Shown here: positions 25,638-36,699 of the stretch, piece by piece | Position numbering within the stretch: position 1 is the first letter of the stretch | Layout: every line of letters starts with the position of its first letter | Assembly (NCBI GenBank): GCA_021325525.1 | Contig: JAJPHB010000061.1 | Location: 1 to 64,000, forward strand | Length of the DNA stretch: 64,000 nucleotides | Reading direction: 5' to 3' | Origin: Alphaproteobacteria bacterium | GTDB taxonomy: Bacteria > Pseudomonadota > Alphaproteobacteria > ATCC43930 > CGMCC-115725 | Translations under genes and position numbers: made by a program | The notes under the pieces: generated by a model | The model's input: only the letters and a program-made list of their open reading frames with translations | Told to the model about the DNA's origin: nothing | The model's database searches: none

Positions 25638-26276
25638 TTACTTTTTGTCGGGCAATTTTGTCGCCGATCGGAAATCCTGGTGGAGGCGCTCCGCAATTGC
25701 GAGATCCTCCGGTCGATTGGCGTTGAAGAAGGGATCGAGAGGAACCGTCGGCCACTCGGCGACGGCGACGTGGTAACGGCCGGTCCAGTCCTCGACCTTG
25801 CGGATCCCCTCATCGGCGAGAGCGCGGCGCAGAGCATCGCGCAGCGCGATCGGCCAGAGACCGAAGACGGGGTGCGCGCGGCCGCCGGAAGCGGCGCGGG
25901 CGAGATCGGCATCCTGTCCTTCTATCGCGGCCGCCAGGCGGGCGACGAGATCCCGCGGCAGAAACGGCGCATCGGCCGCGAAGCTCGCGACATGGGAGCA
26001 TGGCGGCGCCTGCTCCGCCGCCCAATCGAGGCCGGCGAGCACGCCCGCAAGCGGTCCGGCGAAGCCCGGAACGCTGTCGGAGACGACTGGAACGCGAAAT
26101 GCGGCGAAGCGGGCGGGATCGCCATTGGCGTTCAAAGCGATCACCTCGACTTGCGGCGCGGCGCGGTCGAGGATGTGGCGCAGCAGCGGCACGCCAGCAA
26201 GCGGGCGCAGGCACTTGTCGCCGCCGCCCATGCGGCGGGACTGTCCGCCCGCCAACACGACCCCGGCGATCTTCAT
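25638..26276 (-). CDS. mobA: Molybdenum cofactor guanylyltransferase
   Basis: 212-residue MobA, which attaches GMP to molybdopterin to make the bis-MGD cofactor. Nucleotide-binding signature VVLAGGQSRRMGGGDK at the N-terminus, the FAADAPFLP metal/nucleotide segment, and a C-terminal FFNANRPEDL are all visible. The ATG at 26274-26276 overlaps the fdhD stop by four bases, so the two are cotranslated; bis-MGD is needed by formate dehydrogenase, fitting fdhD. The catalytic enzyme itself is not in the window. Confidence 0.94.
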   Translation of the reverse strand: MKIAGVVLAGGQSRRMGGGDKCLRPLAGVPLLRHILDRAAPQVEVIALNANGDPARFAAFRVPVVSDSVPGFAGPLAGVLAGLDWAAEQAPPCSHVASFAADAPFLPRDLVARLAAAIEGQDADLARAASGGRAHPVFGLWPIALRDALRRALADEGIRKVEDWTGRYHVAVAEWPTVPLDPFFNANRPEDLAIAERLHQDFRSATKLPDKK

Positions 26277-27154
26277 GCCGCATCGTCCGCGAGGCTCGCC
26301 TTGCGCCGCAGGGCCGGGCTCTCTTCGGAGATGCGCTGCGGATCCGCATCGAAGACGATGCGCTCGGCGCCGGAGAGCGCGATGAAGCGCTTCCCCTTGG
26401 CGCGGCCGATCAGCGTCAGCCCGGCCTGGCGCGCGAGGTCGACGCCCCAGGCGGTGAAGCCGGACCGGGAGATCAGGATCGGAATGCCCATCCGGACCGT
26501 CTTGATCACCATCTCGGAGGTGAGGCGCCCCGTCGTGTAGAAGATCTTTCCGGCGGCGGGCACCCGGTGCATGTGCATATAGCCGGCGATCTTGTCGACG
26601 GCATTGTGTCTGCCGACATCCTCCATATAGAGGAGCGGCCGGTCCTCCTCGCAGAGGACGCAGCCATGGATCGCGCCGGCCGCAAGATAGAGGCTGGGCG
26701 CGGTGTTGATCTTGCGCGTCAAGGCATAAAGCCAGGACGTCCGCAGCACCGCGCCGGCTGGCAGGCGGGTCGTCTCGAAGAGCTCCATGAGGTCACCGAA
26801 GACGGTGCCTTGGGCGCAACCCGAAGTCAGGGTCTTCTTGCGCAGCTTCTCCTCGAAGCCCGTACGCCGCACCGTGCGCACGACCACCGTCTCGAGATCG
26901 GGATCATGGTCGATCGCGGTGATCTCGTCATCGGCGCGCAGCATGTTCTGGTTGAGGAGATAGCCGACGGCGAGATAGTCGGGATGATCGCCGATCGTCA
27001 TCATGGTGACGATCTCCTGGCCGTTGAGGAACAGCGTCAGCGGCCTCTCGACGACGACGGAGGTGGCGATCTCGCGCCCGTCCTGATCGATGCCGCCGAG
27101 CTTGCGCGTGAGCTTCGGGTCCTCGGGATCGGGCCTGACGGCGAATTCCTGCAT
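26273..27154 (-). CDS. fdhD: Formate dehydrogenase accessory sulfurtransferase FdhD
   Basis: Delivers sulfur to the molybdenum cofactor of formate dehydrogenase. 293 residues from the ATG at 27152-27154. Signatures: SVVVERPLTLFLNG, MMTIGDHPDYLAVGYLLNQ, MEDVGRHNAVDKI and TTGRLTSEMV. The catalytic loop reads TSGCAQGT, with one cysteine rather than the two of E. coli CxxC; many family members look like this. Upstream in-frame codons give a basic low-complexity leader and are rejected. mobA overlaps its end. Divergent from the MFS transporter gene. Confidence 0.93.
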   Translation of the reverse strand: MQEFAVRPDPEDPKLTRKLGGIDQDGREIATSVVVERPLTLFLNGQEIVTMMTIGDHPDYLAVGYLLNQNMLRADDEITAIDHDPDLETVVVRTVRRTGFEEKLRKKTLTSGCAQGTVFGDLMELFETTRLPAGAVLRTSWLYALTRKINTAPSLYLAAGAIHGCVLCEEDRPLLYMEDVGRHNAVDKIAGYMHMHRVPAAGKIFYTTGRLTSEMVIKTVRMGIPILISRSGFTAWGVDLARQAGLTLIGRAKGKRFIALSGAERIVFDADPQRISEESPALRRKASLADDAA

Positions 27155-27252
27155 GAGGCGATGATGGCGCCGCCTCGCTCGCCGTTCAAGCCGCGCCGCG
27201 GGCGCAACGACACGAGCGGGTTTTGGCGCGCTTGTATTGCGAGCTATATTGT

Positions 27253-27273
27253 CATGCGGGCATCTCCCGCATG
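27253..27273. promoter_or_regulatory. Palindrome in the leader of the MFS transporter gene
   Basis: Perfect 8-bp inverted repeat CATGCGGG-5 bases-CCCGCATG, 38 bp before the MFS start codon and just downstream of a TATATT (27245-27250) that could be a -10 with TTGGCG at 27223-27228. It may be an operator or a leader hairpin. No regulator gene is adjacent. Confidence 0.4.
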
Positions 27274-27311
27274 TACACAATAAAGAGCAACATCAACTGG
27301 AGGAGCGCTTC

Positions 27312-28649
27312 ATGGCAAATTCCGGAACTGCGAACGGCTCTCTTTCAGAAGCCGAGCATCGCCTGCAATTGCGCCGTGCGGTCATCGCCAGCACAATAGG
27401 CACATCGATCGAGTGGTACGATTTCTTCCTCTACAGCGTCGTGACGGCGACGGTCTTTGCGAAGCTGTACTTCCCGAACGAGGATCCGCTCGCCGGAACA
27501 CTGAGCTCCTTCGGGATCTACTTCGTCGGCTTCCTCGCGCGTCCGGTCGGAGCCCTTATTTTCGGCCATTATGGCGACCGCATCGGCCGCAAGGCGACGC
27601 TGATCGCCACGCTGATGATCATGGGAATCGCAACCTTCCTCGTGGCCTTCGTGCCGAGCTATGCCAGCATCGGCATCTGGGGCGCCGTCATTCTCACGAT
27701 CCTGCGCGTCGTGCAAGGCATCGGCGTCGGCGGCGAATGGGGGGGCTCGGTGCTGCTCTCCATGGAATGGGCGCGGACTGCCTCGTCGCGCGGCTTCATT
27801 GCCTCCTGGCCGCAATTCGGCGTCCCGTGCGGCCTCGTCCTCGCCAATATCGCCTTCCTCGTCTTCAGCTCGATCTCGGGCGACGCGTTCCTGTCCTGGG
27901 GTTGGCGCGTGCCGTTCTTCCTCAGCATCGTGCTGGTGGCGGTCGGTCTCTATATCCGCCTCGGCATTCTGGAGACGCCGGTCTTCGCCAAGCTGCTCGC
28001 GAGCAACCGCATCGAGCAGCAGCCCATCGCGGAGGTGTGGAAGCGCAATTGGCGGGAGATCATCATCTCGGCCTTCGTGCGTATGGCCGAGCAGGCGCCA
28101 TTCTACATCTTCACCGCCTATATCTACGCCTACGGCACGGGCACGCTCAAAGTTTCGCGCGACTTCCTTCTCATCAGCGTCCTCGTCGCTTCCATCGTCT
28201 CGTTCGTCACGATCCCGCTCTCCGGGCACATCTCCGACCGGATCGGACGCAAGCGGATGTATATGCTGGGCGCGGCGACCGTCGGCGTCTTCGGCTTCAT
28301 CTATTTCGCCCTGCTGAACACCGCTTCTTATCCGCTGGTCTTCATCGCGATCCTTCTGTCGCTCGTCCCGCACGACATGATGTACGGGCCGCAGGCGGCG
28401 CTCATCGCCGAGTCATTCACCGGCCGCCTGCGCTACAGCGGTTCCTCCCTGGGCTACCAGCTCGCGTCCATCATTGCGGGCGGCCCGGCCCCGTTGATCG
28501 CCACGTGGTTGTTCAGCGACTTCAAGTCGGGCTATGCCATCGCGGTCTACATTCTCTTCTGCGCCATCATCAGCCTCGTCGCGACGGCCATGCTGAGGGA
28601 TTACACGAACAAGGACATTTCGGCCGAGTACGATTTGGCCGCCGAGTAG
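27312..28649 (+). CDS. MHS-family MFS transporter
   Basis: 445-residue, 12-segment proton symporter of the metabolite:H+ symporter family (shikimate, proline/betaine, alpha-ketoglutarate relatives). Signature near the N-terminus TIGTSIEWYDFFLYS, then FGHYGDRIGRK (MFS loop 2-3 motif) and RVVQGIGVGGEWGGSVLL, highly typical of MHS. Strong GGAGGAG Shine-Dalgarno 6 bases upstream of the ATG decides the start; upstream in-frame codons would re-read the leader palindrome. Substrate not predictable. A GC-rich hairpin follows the stop. Confidence 0.93.
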   Translation: MANSGTANGSLSEAEHRLQLRRAVIASTIGTSIEWYDFFLYSVVTATVFAKLYFPNEDPLAGTLSSFGIYFVGFLARPVGALIFGHYGDRIGRKATLIATLMIMGIATFLVAFVPSYASIGIWGAVILTILRVVQGIGVGGEWGGSVLLSMEWARTASSRGFIASWPQFGVPCGLVLANIAFLVFSSISGDAFLSWGWRVPFFLSIVLVAVGLYIRLGILETPVFAKLLASNRIEQQPIAEVWKRNWREIIISAFVRMAEQAPFYIFTAYIYAYGTGTLKVSRDFLLISVLVASIVSFVTIPLSGHISDRIGRKRMYMLGAATVGVFGFIYFALLNTASYPLVFIAILLSLVPHDMMYGPQAALIAESFTGRLRYSGSSLGYQLASIIAGGPAPLIATWLFSDFKSGYAIAVYILFCAIISLVATAMLRDYTNKDISAEYDLAAE

Positions 28650-28967
28650 CAAGGGCGGGGGCGGGCAGACGCTCTGCCTGCCCCCTCCCCGAGGAGGCTG
28701 CCTTCCCTCGGCTGCGGCACCCGGATCGATAAAATGCCGACAACTTTCGATCGCGCAGGACGGCGCGAGCGGCTAGCCTCGCGTTTACCCTGCAGGTTCC
28801 CGGGGGAGTGAGCGCGGGAGCAGAGGGAGGCGACATGGCCTCACGACATCGGCGCTGTGGATGGGACGGCGCCGCTCCCCGTAAGACAAGCGGTGCCGAT
28901 CGCCTCGGGCGGCGCTCGGCCGCGCCGCTTTTCGGCGGCGGTCACCCGAACGACGCGAAGGAGTGAG
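28650..28967. other. Intergenic region after the MFS gene
   Basis: 318 bp. A 12-bp stem with one G-T pair (28658-28669 with 28673-28684) and a CGC loop immediately follows the MFS stop and probably ends its transcript, although no T-run follows. The rest is GC-rich leader for the histidine kinase gene; no further gene or clear promoter is seen. Confidence 0.5.
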
Positions 28968-29837
28968 ATGGAGGGCCACCCACCGACCGAACGGAGCGAT
29001 GGCGCCGCCAAGCGAACCGCCGTGCCGGACGCGCGAAGCGGCGCGGCCGGAGCGCGCCTATCCGAGCTCTCGCGCCGCCGCGGCATCGGCGAGGCGCCGC
29101 CGCACCTTCCGGTCGATGCCGCGGAGCGCGCGCGCCTTGCCTTCATCGCCATGGCGAGCCACGAATTGCGCGCACCGCTCAATGCCATCATCGGATTCTC
29201 GGATGCGGCCCTGCATGGCGTGCGCGGTCCCCTGCCGGCTGCCTATCGCGACTACTTCGTCAACATCCACCGGGTCGGCAAGCATCTGGAAGCGATCGTC
29301 GGCGACCTCCTCGACTTCGCGCGGCTCGAGATCGGCCGGATCGCCTTCGACGTCGCGACGGTCGCCGCCGCGCCACTTGTCGAGGAGGCGCGGAGCGTGA
29401 TCGCCCCCGCGGCCGAACGCAAAGGCATCGACATCACGGCTGTGAGGCTCGATGAGGCGTGGCTGATTCGCGCCGATGCGACGCGAACCCGGCAGATCCT
29501 GGTCAACCTTCTGACCAACGCCGTGAAGTTTACGCCCGCCGGCGGATCGGTCGGAACCGCGGCGACCGAGGCGCTGGACCGCTTTCTCGAGCTTACGGTT
29601 TGGGATACCGGCATCGGCATCGCGCCGGACGAGCAGGAGCTCGTCTTCGAGGCCTTTCATCAGGTGCGGCAGGACCGGCAGCCCGCCGAGCCGAGCGGGG
29701 ACCCGGGCAGCGGCCTTGGCCTTGCGATCGCGCGCCAGCTCGCGCGGGCGATGGGCGGCGACATCCGCCTCTCCAGCGCCCCTGGCCGGGGCTCGCGATT
29801 CATCCTCCGCCTGCCGCTGGCGCGCGCCGGCGCTTGA
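28968..29837 (+). CDS. Soluble sensor histidine kinase
   Basis: 289 residues with no membrane segment and no PAS or other sensor domain: a basic N-terminal tail, then the dimerisation/phosphoacceptor domain (MASHELRAPLN, H65) and HATPase_c (N-box LLTNAVKFTP with N174; DTGIGI; GSGLGLAI). It probably senses through an unseen partner. AAGGAG five bases before the ATG at 28968 decides the start. The cognate regulator is not adjacent; a single-domain receiver lies at 14 kb. moaA follows on the same strand. Confidence 0.9.
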   Translation: MEGHPPTERSDGAAKRTAVPDARSGAAGARLSELSRRRGIGEAPPHLPVDAAERARLAFIAMASHELRAPLNAIIGFSDAALHGVRGPLPAAYRDYFVNIHRVGKHLEAIVGDLLDFARLEIGRIAFDVATVAAAPLVEEARSVIAPAAERKGIDITAVRLDEAWLIRADATRTRQILVNLLTNAVKFTPAGGSVGTAATEALDRFLELTVWDTGIGIAPDEQELVFEAFHQVRQDRQPAEPSGDPGSGLGLAIARQLARAMGGDIRLSSAPGRGSRFILRLPLARAGA

Positions 29838-29948
29838 AATCGGCGCCGGCGAGCGTCACCTTTCCGCCATCGGGGCCACCGCCCCAATGTGATGCCCCTC
29901 GCCGCGCCGAGCAGCTATGCTGCGGCTGCCTCTCGGGACAGAAAGCGG

Positions 29949-30968
29949 ATGCACATGGCCGAAAGCGCACCCAGCATGGTCGACCCGTTCGGTCGCCGCA
30001 TCACCTACCTGCGGGTGTCGGTCACCGACCGCTGCGACTTCCGCTGCGTCTACTGCATGGCGGAAGACATGACCTTTCTGCCGAAATCCGAGATCCTGAG
30101 CCTCGAAGAGCTCGACCGCCTCTGCTCGGCTTTCATTCGGCATGGCGTGCGCAAGCTGCGCCTTACCGGCGGCGAACCGCTGGTCCGCCGCAACGTCATG
30201 AGCCTCTTTCATGCGCTCGGACGGCACCGCGCGACGGGCGCCCTCGAAGAGCTGACGCTGACCACCAACGGCAGCCAACTCGCGCGCCATGCGGAGGAAT
30301 TGCACGCCTGCGGCGTCCGCCGCCTCAACGTGTCGCTGGATACGCTCGATCCCGCGAAGTTCGCCGCGATCACCCGCTGGGGCAAGCTCGACAAGGTGAT
30401 GGATGGGCTCGCCGCCGCCAAGCGCGCCGGGCTTGCCGTCAAGATCAACGCCGTCGCCCTCAAAGGCGTCAATGACGACGAGTTCGACGATCTCGTGGCC
30501 TGGGCCGGCGATCAGGGCTTCGACCTCGTTTTCATCGAAGTCATGCCGATGGGCGATCTCGGCACCGAAAGCCGGGTCGAACAATACCTGCCGCTGTCGC
30601 TGGTCAAGGCGCGTCTCGGCAAGCGCTGGAGCCTCGATGAAACCGACTACCGGACCGGCGGCCCGGCACGCTATTACACCGTGCGCGAAACGGGTCGCCG
30701 TCTCGGCTTCATCACGCCGCTCACCCATAATTTCTGCGAGAGCTGCAACCGCGTCCGCCTGACCTGCACCGGCACGCTCTATATGTGCCTCGGCCAGGAT
30801 GACGCCGCCGATCTGCGCACCCCCCTGCGCGCCTCCGAGGCCGACACCCTTCTCGACGCGGCGATCCGCGATGCCATCGCACGCAAGCCCAAGGGCCACG
30901 ACTTCGTCATCGACCGGCGGCACGACCGGCCGGCCGTCGCCCGCCATATGAGCGTCACCGGCGGGTGA
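29949..30968 (+). CDS. moaA: GTP 3',8-cyclase
   Basis: Radical SAM enzyme for the first step of molybdenum cofactor synthesis. N-terminal cluster motif CDFRCVYC (C29, C33, C36), [12 protein letters not shown], and the C-terminal cluster segment [15 protein letters not shown]; the protein ends in TGG, matching the conserved C-terminal Gly-Gly of MoaA. From the ATG at 29949 it has 339 residues; ATG 29955 is equally possible and an ATG at 29889 gives an atypical tail. Its stop overlaps the GTG start of nadK by four bases. Confidence 0.95.
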   Translation: MHMAESAPSMVDPFGRRITYLRVSVTDRCDFRCVYCMAEDMTFLPKSEILSLEELDRLCSAFIRHGVRKLRLTGGEPLVRRNVMSLFHALGRHRATGALEELTLTTNGSQLARHAEELHACGVRRLNVSLDTLDPAKFAAITRWGKLDKVMDGLAAAKRAGLAVKINAVALKGVNDDEFDDLVAWAGDQGFDLVFIEVMPMGDLGTESRVEQYLPLSLVKARLGKRWSLDETDYRTGGPARYYTVRETGRRLGFITPLTHNFCESCNRVRLTCTGTLYMCLGQDDAADLRTPLRASEADTLLDAAIRDAIARKPKGHDFVIDRRHDRPAVARHMSVTGG

Positions 30969-31771
30969 GCGCGGCACCGCAGAGCGGCAGCGGATACGCG
31001 GCGGCGGGCGCTCCCACCGTCGCCTTCGTTGCTGCCGACACCGAGCCCGCGCAGACGGCGCTGGCCGAGCTCCGCCGCCGCTGGCATCCGGTCGAACCCG
31101 AAGAAGCCGACATCATCGTCGCGCTCGGCGGCGACGGCTTCATGCTGGAAACCTTGCACCGCTTCCTCGACCGCCATGTGCCCATCTACGGCATGCATCG
31201 CGGCACCGTCGGCTTTCTAATGAACGAGTTTCGGCCGGACGGCCTCCTCGATCGCCTGGTCCGCGCGCAGCCGGTGGTGCTGCATCCGCTGCAGATGACC
31301 GCGCGCACGCGGCGAGGCGAGACGCATCAGGCGCTCGCCATCAACGAAGTGTCGCTGCTGCGCCAGGGCCGGCAGGCGGCGAAGGTCCGCGTCATGGTCG
31401 ACGGCATCGTCCGCCTCGACGAGCTGATGGGCGACGGCGTGCTGGTGGCGACGCCGGTCGGCAGCACCGCCTATAACCTGTCGGCGCACGGCCCCATCAT
31501 TCCGGTCGCCGCCGGCATTCTCGCCCTGACGCCGATCAGTGCCTTCCGGCCGCGGCGCTGGCGCGGCGCCCTCCTCCCGCACGGCGCCAAGATCGGCTTC
31601 GAGGTCCTCGAAGCCGACAAGCGCCCGGTCAGCGCAACTGCCGACTACACGGAAATCCGCGACGTGCTTCAGGTCGAAGTGTGCGAGACCCGCTCCGTCA
31701 CCTTCACCTTGCTCTTCGATCCAGAGCACAATCTCGAGGAACGCGTCTTCAAGGAGCAGTTCCTGAGCTGA
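30965..31771 (+). CDS. nadK: NAD kinase
   Basis: Phosphorylates NAD to NADP. 268 residues; the diagnostic GGDG is at 55-58 ([11 protein letters not shown]), followed by [13 protein letters not shown] and [17 protein letters not shown], which bind NAD. The GTG start overlaps the moaA stop (GTGA), so translation is coupled to a cofactor gene of unrelated pathway, an odd but conserved-looking arrangement. The 3' end lies four bases from that of the N-formylglutamate amidohydrolase gene. Confidence 0.95.
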   Translation: MSAAPQSGSGYAAAGAPTVAFVAADTEPAQTALAELRRRWHPVEPEEADIIVALGGDGFMLETLHRFLDRHVPIYGMHRGTVGFLMNEFRPDGLLDRLVRAQPVVLHPLQMTARTRRGETHQALAINEVSLLRQGRQAAKVRVMVDGIVRLDELMGDGVLVATPVGSTAYNLSAHGPIIPVAAGILALTPISAFRPRRWRGALLPHGAKIGFEVLEADKRPVSATADYTEIRDVLQVEVCETRSVTFTLLFDPEHNLEERVFKEQFLS

Positions 31772-31775
31772 GGCG

Positions 31776-32642
31776 CTATTCGCGTCCGCGCCCCGCTACC
31801 GCGAAGCTCGCCAGCGCCGCGATGAGGTGCGTCAGATCCGCTTTGAGAGCCGCGTAGCGCTCGCTTCTTGCGAGGGTCTTCTCGTCCATATAGAGGGCGC
31901 GGTTGACCTCGATCTGCAAGGCGTGCCGCCCCTCCCCGGGCCGCCCGTGCCGGCGCACGATCTCGACGCCCTTGTAGGGATCGTTGATCTTGACGCTGTA
32001 GCCGCGGCCGCGCAGCAGGCGCGCCACGAAATCGGTGAGCTCGGGGGCGCAGGTCGTGCCGTCGCGGTCGCCGAGGACGAAATCGGCGCGCACCGCGTCG
32101 GGGCCGTCGCTCGACATGCGGCTGCCGCGGGCCGGCATCGAATGGCAATTGACGAGCCAGACGGCGCCGAATTTGCGGTGGAGACGGTCGAGGGCGCTCC
32201 GCAGCATGGCGTGGTAGGGCTCGTAATAGGTGGCGATGCGCTGCTGCATCTCGGCCACTGTCAGCTTCCGGTCATAGACCGGCAGATCGGGCTTGGCGAG
32301 GCGGCGGACGAGCCCCATGCCGAGGCGCGTCTTCTCGCCCGGATCGAGCTCGCCCGGCCAGGGCGCATCGAGGAGCGCCTCGTCGATGTCGGTCGGGCTG
32401 CGGTTCACGTCGATATAGCTGCGCGGAAAAAGCGCGCCGATGAGGCTCGCCCCGTGCTCCGGCGCGGCGCCGTAGAGGTCGTCGACATGCGTATCCTCAT
32501 TGGTGCGCAGAACCGCGAGCGGGCAGGCGAAGCGGAAATCCTCGGGATATTCCGTCCCGCTATGCGGCGAATCGAAGACGAGCGGCACTTCGGGAGCGGT
32601 GGGATCGCGGCGAAAGACGACGCCCGGGACAAGCTGGTTCAT
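31776..32642 (-). CDS. N-formylglutamate amidohydrolase
   Basis: 288-residue metal-dependent amidohydrolase (HutG-like deformylase family) that hydrolyses N-formylglutamate in one branch of histidine breakdown. Seen: PLVFDSPHSGTEYP at the N-terminus, DTHVDDLY, SYIDVNRSPTDID, WLVNCHSMPA and ALQIEVNRALYMDE, all typical metal/substrate segments. The only other histidine-degradation gene here is hutH, 8 kb away on the same strand, so they may work together without being in one operon. Start ATG without strong Shine-Dalgarno. Confidence 0.9.
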   Translation of the reverse strand: MNQLVPGVVFRRDPTAPEVPLVFDSPHSGTEYPEDFRFACPLAVLRTNEDTHVDDLYGAAPEHGASLIGALFPRSYIDVNRSPTDIDEALLDAPWPGELDPGEKTRLGMGLVRRLAKPDLPVYDRKLTVAEMQQRIATYYEPYHAMLRSALDRLHRKFGAVWLVNCHSMPARGSRMSSDGPDAVRADFVLGDRDGTTCAPELTDFVARLLRGRGYSVKINDPYKGVEIVRRHGRPGEGRHALQIEVNRALYMDEKTLARSERYAALKADLTHLIAALASFAVAGRGRE

Positions 32643-32738
32643 CGCGACTCGGTTCCGATCATTGGATCGAGGTGAGGAATTGCACTGCGGTTGACGGTCG
32701 CCATACTGTGGCGAGGATCATATAGGAACCCGACCCAA

Positions 32739-33479
32739 ATGGGCCGCATTCTCGTCGGCATCGGCGGCTGGCCCTATGCGCCCTGGCGTGGCGTCTTCTA
32801 CCCTGCCGATTTGCCGCAGAAGCGCGAGCTCGAATTCGCGAGCCGGCGCGTCACCTCGATCGAGATCAACGGCACCTTCTACGGCGCGCAGAAGCCGGAG
32901 AGCTTCCGCCGCTGGGCGAGCGAGGCGCCCGACGGCTTCGTCTTCTCGGTGAAGGGGCCGCGCTTTGCGACGCATCGCCGCGAGCTCGGCGAGGCAGGCC
33001 CGTCGATCGAGCGCTTCTTCCAGAGCGGCGTGGCCGAGCTCGGCGAGAAGCTGGGCCCGGTGCTCTGGCAATTCCCGCCGACGACGAAGTTCGACGAAGC
33101 GCGTTTTGCCGCCTTCCTCGAGCTCCTGCCGCGCAGCGCCGATGGGCGACCCGTCCGGCACGTCGTCGAGGTGCGGCACGCGAGCTTCGCCGATCCCGCC
33201 TTTGCCGCGCTGCTGCGCCGCCATAGCGTCGCGCTCGCCCGCGTCGATGCCGCGGACTCGCCCGTCCCCCCTGCCGAGACGGCGGACTTCACCTATGCGC
33301 GGCTGAAGCGCGCCGCCGCCGACATCCCGACCGGCTATGCGCCGCCGGCGCTCGCCGAATGGATGGAGCGCGTCCGCGGCTGGGCGCGGCAGGGCGATTG
33401 CTTTCTCTACTTCATCAACGGGGCCAAGGAGCGGGCGCCCGCGGCTGCCATGGCCTTCATCGCCGGCCTCGCCGGCTGA
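32739..33479 (+). CDS. DUF72 family protein
   Basis: 246-residue TIM-barrel protein of a widespread family of unknown function. Hallmarks: VGIGGWPYAPWRGVFYP, SIEINGTFYGAQKPESFRRW, FVFSVKGPRFATH and a C-terminal DCFLYFINGAKERAP. The ATG at 32739 gives the usual family N-terminus; an earlier codon at 32691 would add 16 residues with no family match. It is divergent from the amidohydrolase gene and convergent with the second ku gene. Adjacent location to ku is suggestive of nothing firm. Confidence 0.88.
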   Translation: MGRILVGIGGWPYAPWRGVFYPADLPQKRELEFASRRVTSIEINGTFYGAQKPESFRRWASEAPDGFVFSVKGPRFATHRRELGEAGPSIERFFQSGVAELGEKLGPVLWQFPPTTKFDEARFAAFLELLPRSADGRPVRHVVEVRHASFADPAFAALLRRHSVALARVDAADSPVPPAETADFTYARLKRAAADIPTGYAPPALAEWMERVRGWARQGDCFLYFINGAKERAPAAAMAFIAGLAG

Positions 33480-33495
33480 AGACCGGGCGGCCGCC

Positions 33496-34431
33496 TCAAC
33501 GATTGGCGGCGCGGCGGTCGCGCGGCCGCTCGGCGCCGCGGCGCGCCGCCGCCTTCTTCGACGCCCGCGGCTTTGCCTCGGCGCCGCCGCCTTCGGCGGC
33601 GAGGGCGCGGCGGAGCATGGCTTTGAGGTCGACGACCTTCTCCGGCTCCGGCGCCTCCGGCAGCTCGAAGCTCTCGCCCTTGAGCTTCGCCTCGACGAGG
33701 CGGCGGAGGGCGATCTGGTAGCGGTCCTCGAAATGGGTCGGGTCGAAATGGCCCTCGCGGCGGTCCATGATGAGGCCGGCGAGATCCACCATCTCGGGAT
33801 CGAGCGCCGCCGTCTTTTCCTTGCGGTCCGCAGCCGCCGCTCGGCGGCGCCGTCCGCGCACGGGCTGCTCCTCTTCCTCCTCGTCCCGCTCCGTCTCCGC
33901 CGGCGCGGCGCGCATCTCGAGCGGCGGGCGCAGCGTCGTCATCAGCATGCCCCGCCCGCGCGGCATGAGCGCGACGCCGTGATCGGCGCGACTGAGAACG
34001 ACGCGTCCGATCGCGACCTTGCCGCTCCGCGCCATGGCTTCGCGGAGGACTCTATAGGCATCGGCGCCGCGCGGCCCGTCGGGGGCGAGGAAATAGGGCT
34101 TCTCGATATAGGCATGGTCGAGCTCCGCCGCCGGCACGAACTCCTGGATGTCGATCGTCTTGTCGGGGGTGACGCGGAGCGCCTCGACCTCGTCCTCCTC
34201 GACGAGAACATAGCGGCCCTTCTCGAACTCGTAGCCGCGGACGATCTGCTCCTTCGGCACTTCCTCGCCGGTCTCGGGATCGTGCGGCCGCAGATTGATG
34301 CGGTGGCCGGTATCGCGGTTGATCTCGTGAAAGGTGATGCGGCTCGCCTGCGTCGCGGCCGCGTAGAGGCGGACCGGGCAGGAGATCGCATCGAGCTTCA
34401 GCCAGCCTTTCCAATAGGCGCGCGGCGCCAT
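33496..34431 (-). CDS. ku: Ku DNA end-binding protein (second copy)
   Basis: 311-residue Ku paralogue. Core: YWKGWLKLDAISCPVRLY, RGYEFEKGRYVLVEEDEVEAL, MTTLRPPLEMR, and IMDRREGHFDPTHFEDRYQ. Unlike the first copy it has an acidic-basic insert (DEEEEEQPVRGRRRRAAA) before the last third and a long Lys/Arg/Ala-rich C-terminal tail, a type of extension that in mycobacterial Ku helps DNA binding. No ligase is next to it; LigD at 14.6 kb would serve both. Confidence 0.95.
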   Translation of the reverse strand: MAPRAYWKGWLKLDAISCPVRLYAAATQASRITFHEINRDTGHRINLRPHDPETGEEVPKEQIVRGYEFEKGRYVLVEEDEVEALRVTPDKTIDIQEFVPAAELDHAYIEKPYFLAPDGPRGADAYRVLREAMARSGKVAIGRVVLSRADHGVALMPRGRGMLMTTLRPPLEMRAAPAETERDEEEEEQPVRGRRRRAAAADRKEKTAALDPEMVDLAGLIMDRREGHFDPTHFEDRYQIALRRLVEAKLKGESFELPEAPEPEKVVDLKAMLRRALAAEGGGAEAKPRASKKAAARRGAERPRDRRAANR

Positions 34432-34506
34432 CTCCGCATCCTCGGAGGAGGAACCCGAGGACGAAACGGGAAAGGACCGGTACGGGTTCCGCGCCGCGGG
34501 TCGGCG

Positions 34507-35043
34507 CTACCAGCTTATGGTGAGGGCGCCGTCGCGCATCTCGTAGCCTTCGAGGCGCTTCAGGAAGCTCATCCCGAGGAGCGACATGCGCAGCCGCTGC
34601 GGCGCGTCCACGACCATGGCGTCGACATCCTCCATGGTGAGCTGGCCGAGGCGGATCTCGCGCAGCTTGACGCGGGCCATCTGGACGGTGCCGTTGGCGG
34701 TCGCGACGCGCTCGGAGAAATGGAGATCCCCGCCCGCGAGGCCCACCGCCGCGGCGTCCTCGGCCGTGAGAGTGACGAGGCTCGCCCCGGTATCGACGAG
34801 GAAGCGCACCGGCGTGCCGTTCACCGCCGCATCGAGCGTGACATGCCCGCCGGGACCGGCGCGGAAGGTCATGCTGTTGGCGACGACCGCCGCGGTCGAG
34901 GGCGAAGCCGGAGCCGAGGATGGCGCAGGCGCCATCGCGCGCTCGGCATCGGCCAGCAGCATCGCCCGGTTCTCCCATCCGTAGTAGCCGGCATAGGCGA
35001 TACAGCCCCACAGCAGCACGGTTCGGAGCGCCCAGCTCAACAT
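34507..35043 (-). CDS. TIGR02281 clan AA aspartic protease
   Basis: 178-residue retropepsin-like protein. One N-terminal membrane anchor (LRTVLLWGCIAYAGYYGW) then a periplasmic domain with the catalytic FLVDTGASLVTL (D84). The hydrophobic glycine segment SLLGMSFLKRLEGYEM near the C-terminus matches the family. Acts presumably as a homodimer, as single-lobed retropepsins do. It lies between ku and prfC on the same strand; no functional link is evident. Target unknown. Confidence 0.87.
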   Translation of the reverse strand: MLSWALRTVLLWGCIAYAGYYGWENRAMLLADAERAMAPAPSSAPASPSTAAVVANSMTFRAGPGGHVTLDAAVNGTPVRFLVDTGASLVTLTAEDAAAVGLAGGDLHFSERVATANGTVQMARVKLREIRLGQLTMEDVDAMVVDAPQRLRMSLLGMSFLKRLEGYEMRDGALTISW

Positions 35044-35100
35044 AAGGGAGAGTTTGGCCGGGCGCGGTTAACCGAAGGTCAACGGGCGCCTCCCGGAACC

Positions 35101-36699
<1,599 letters not shown>

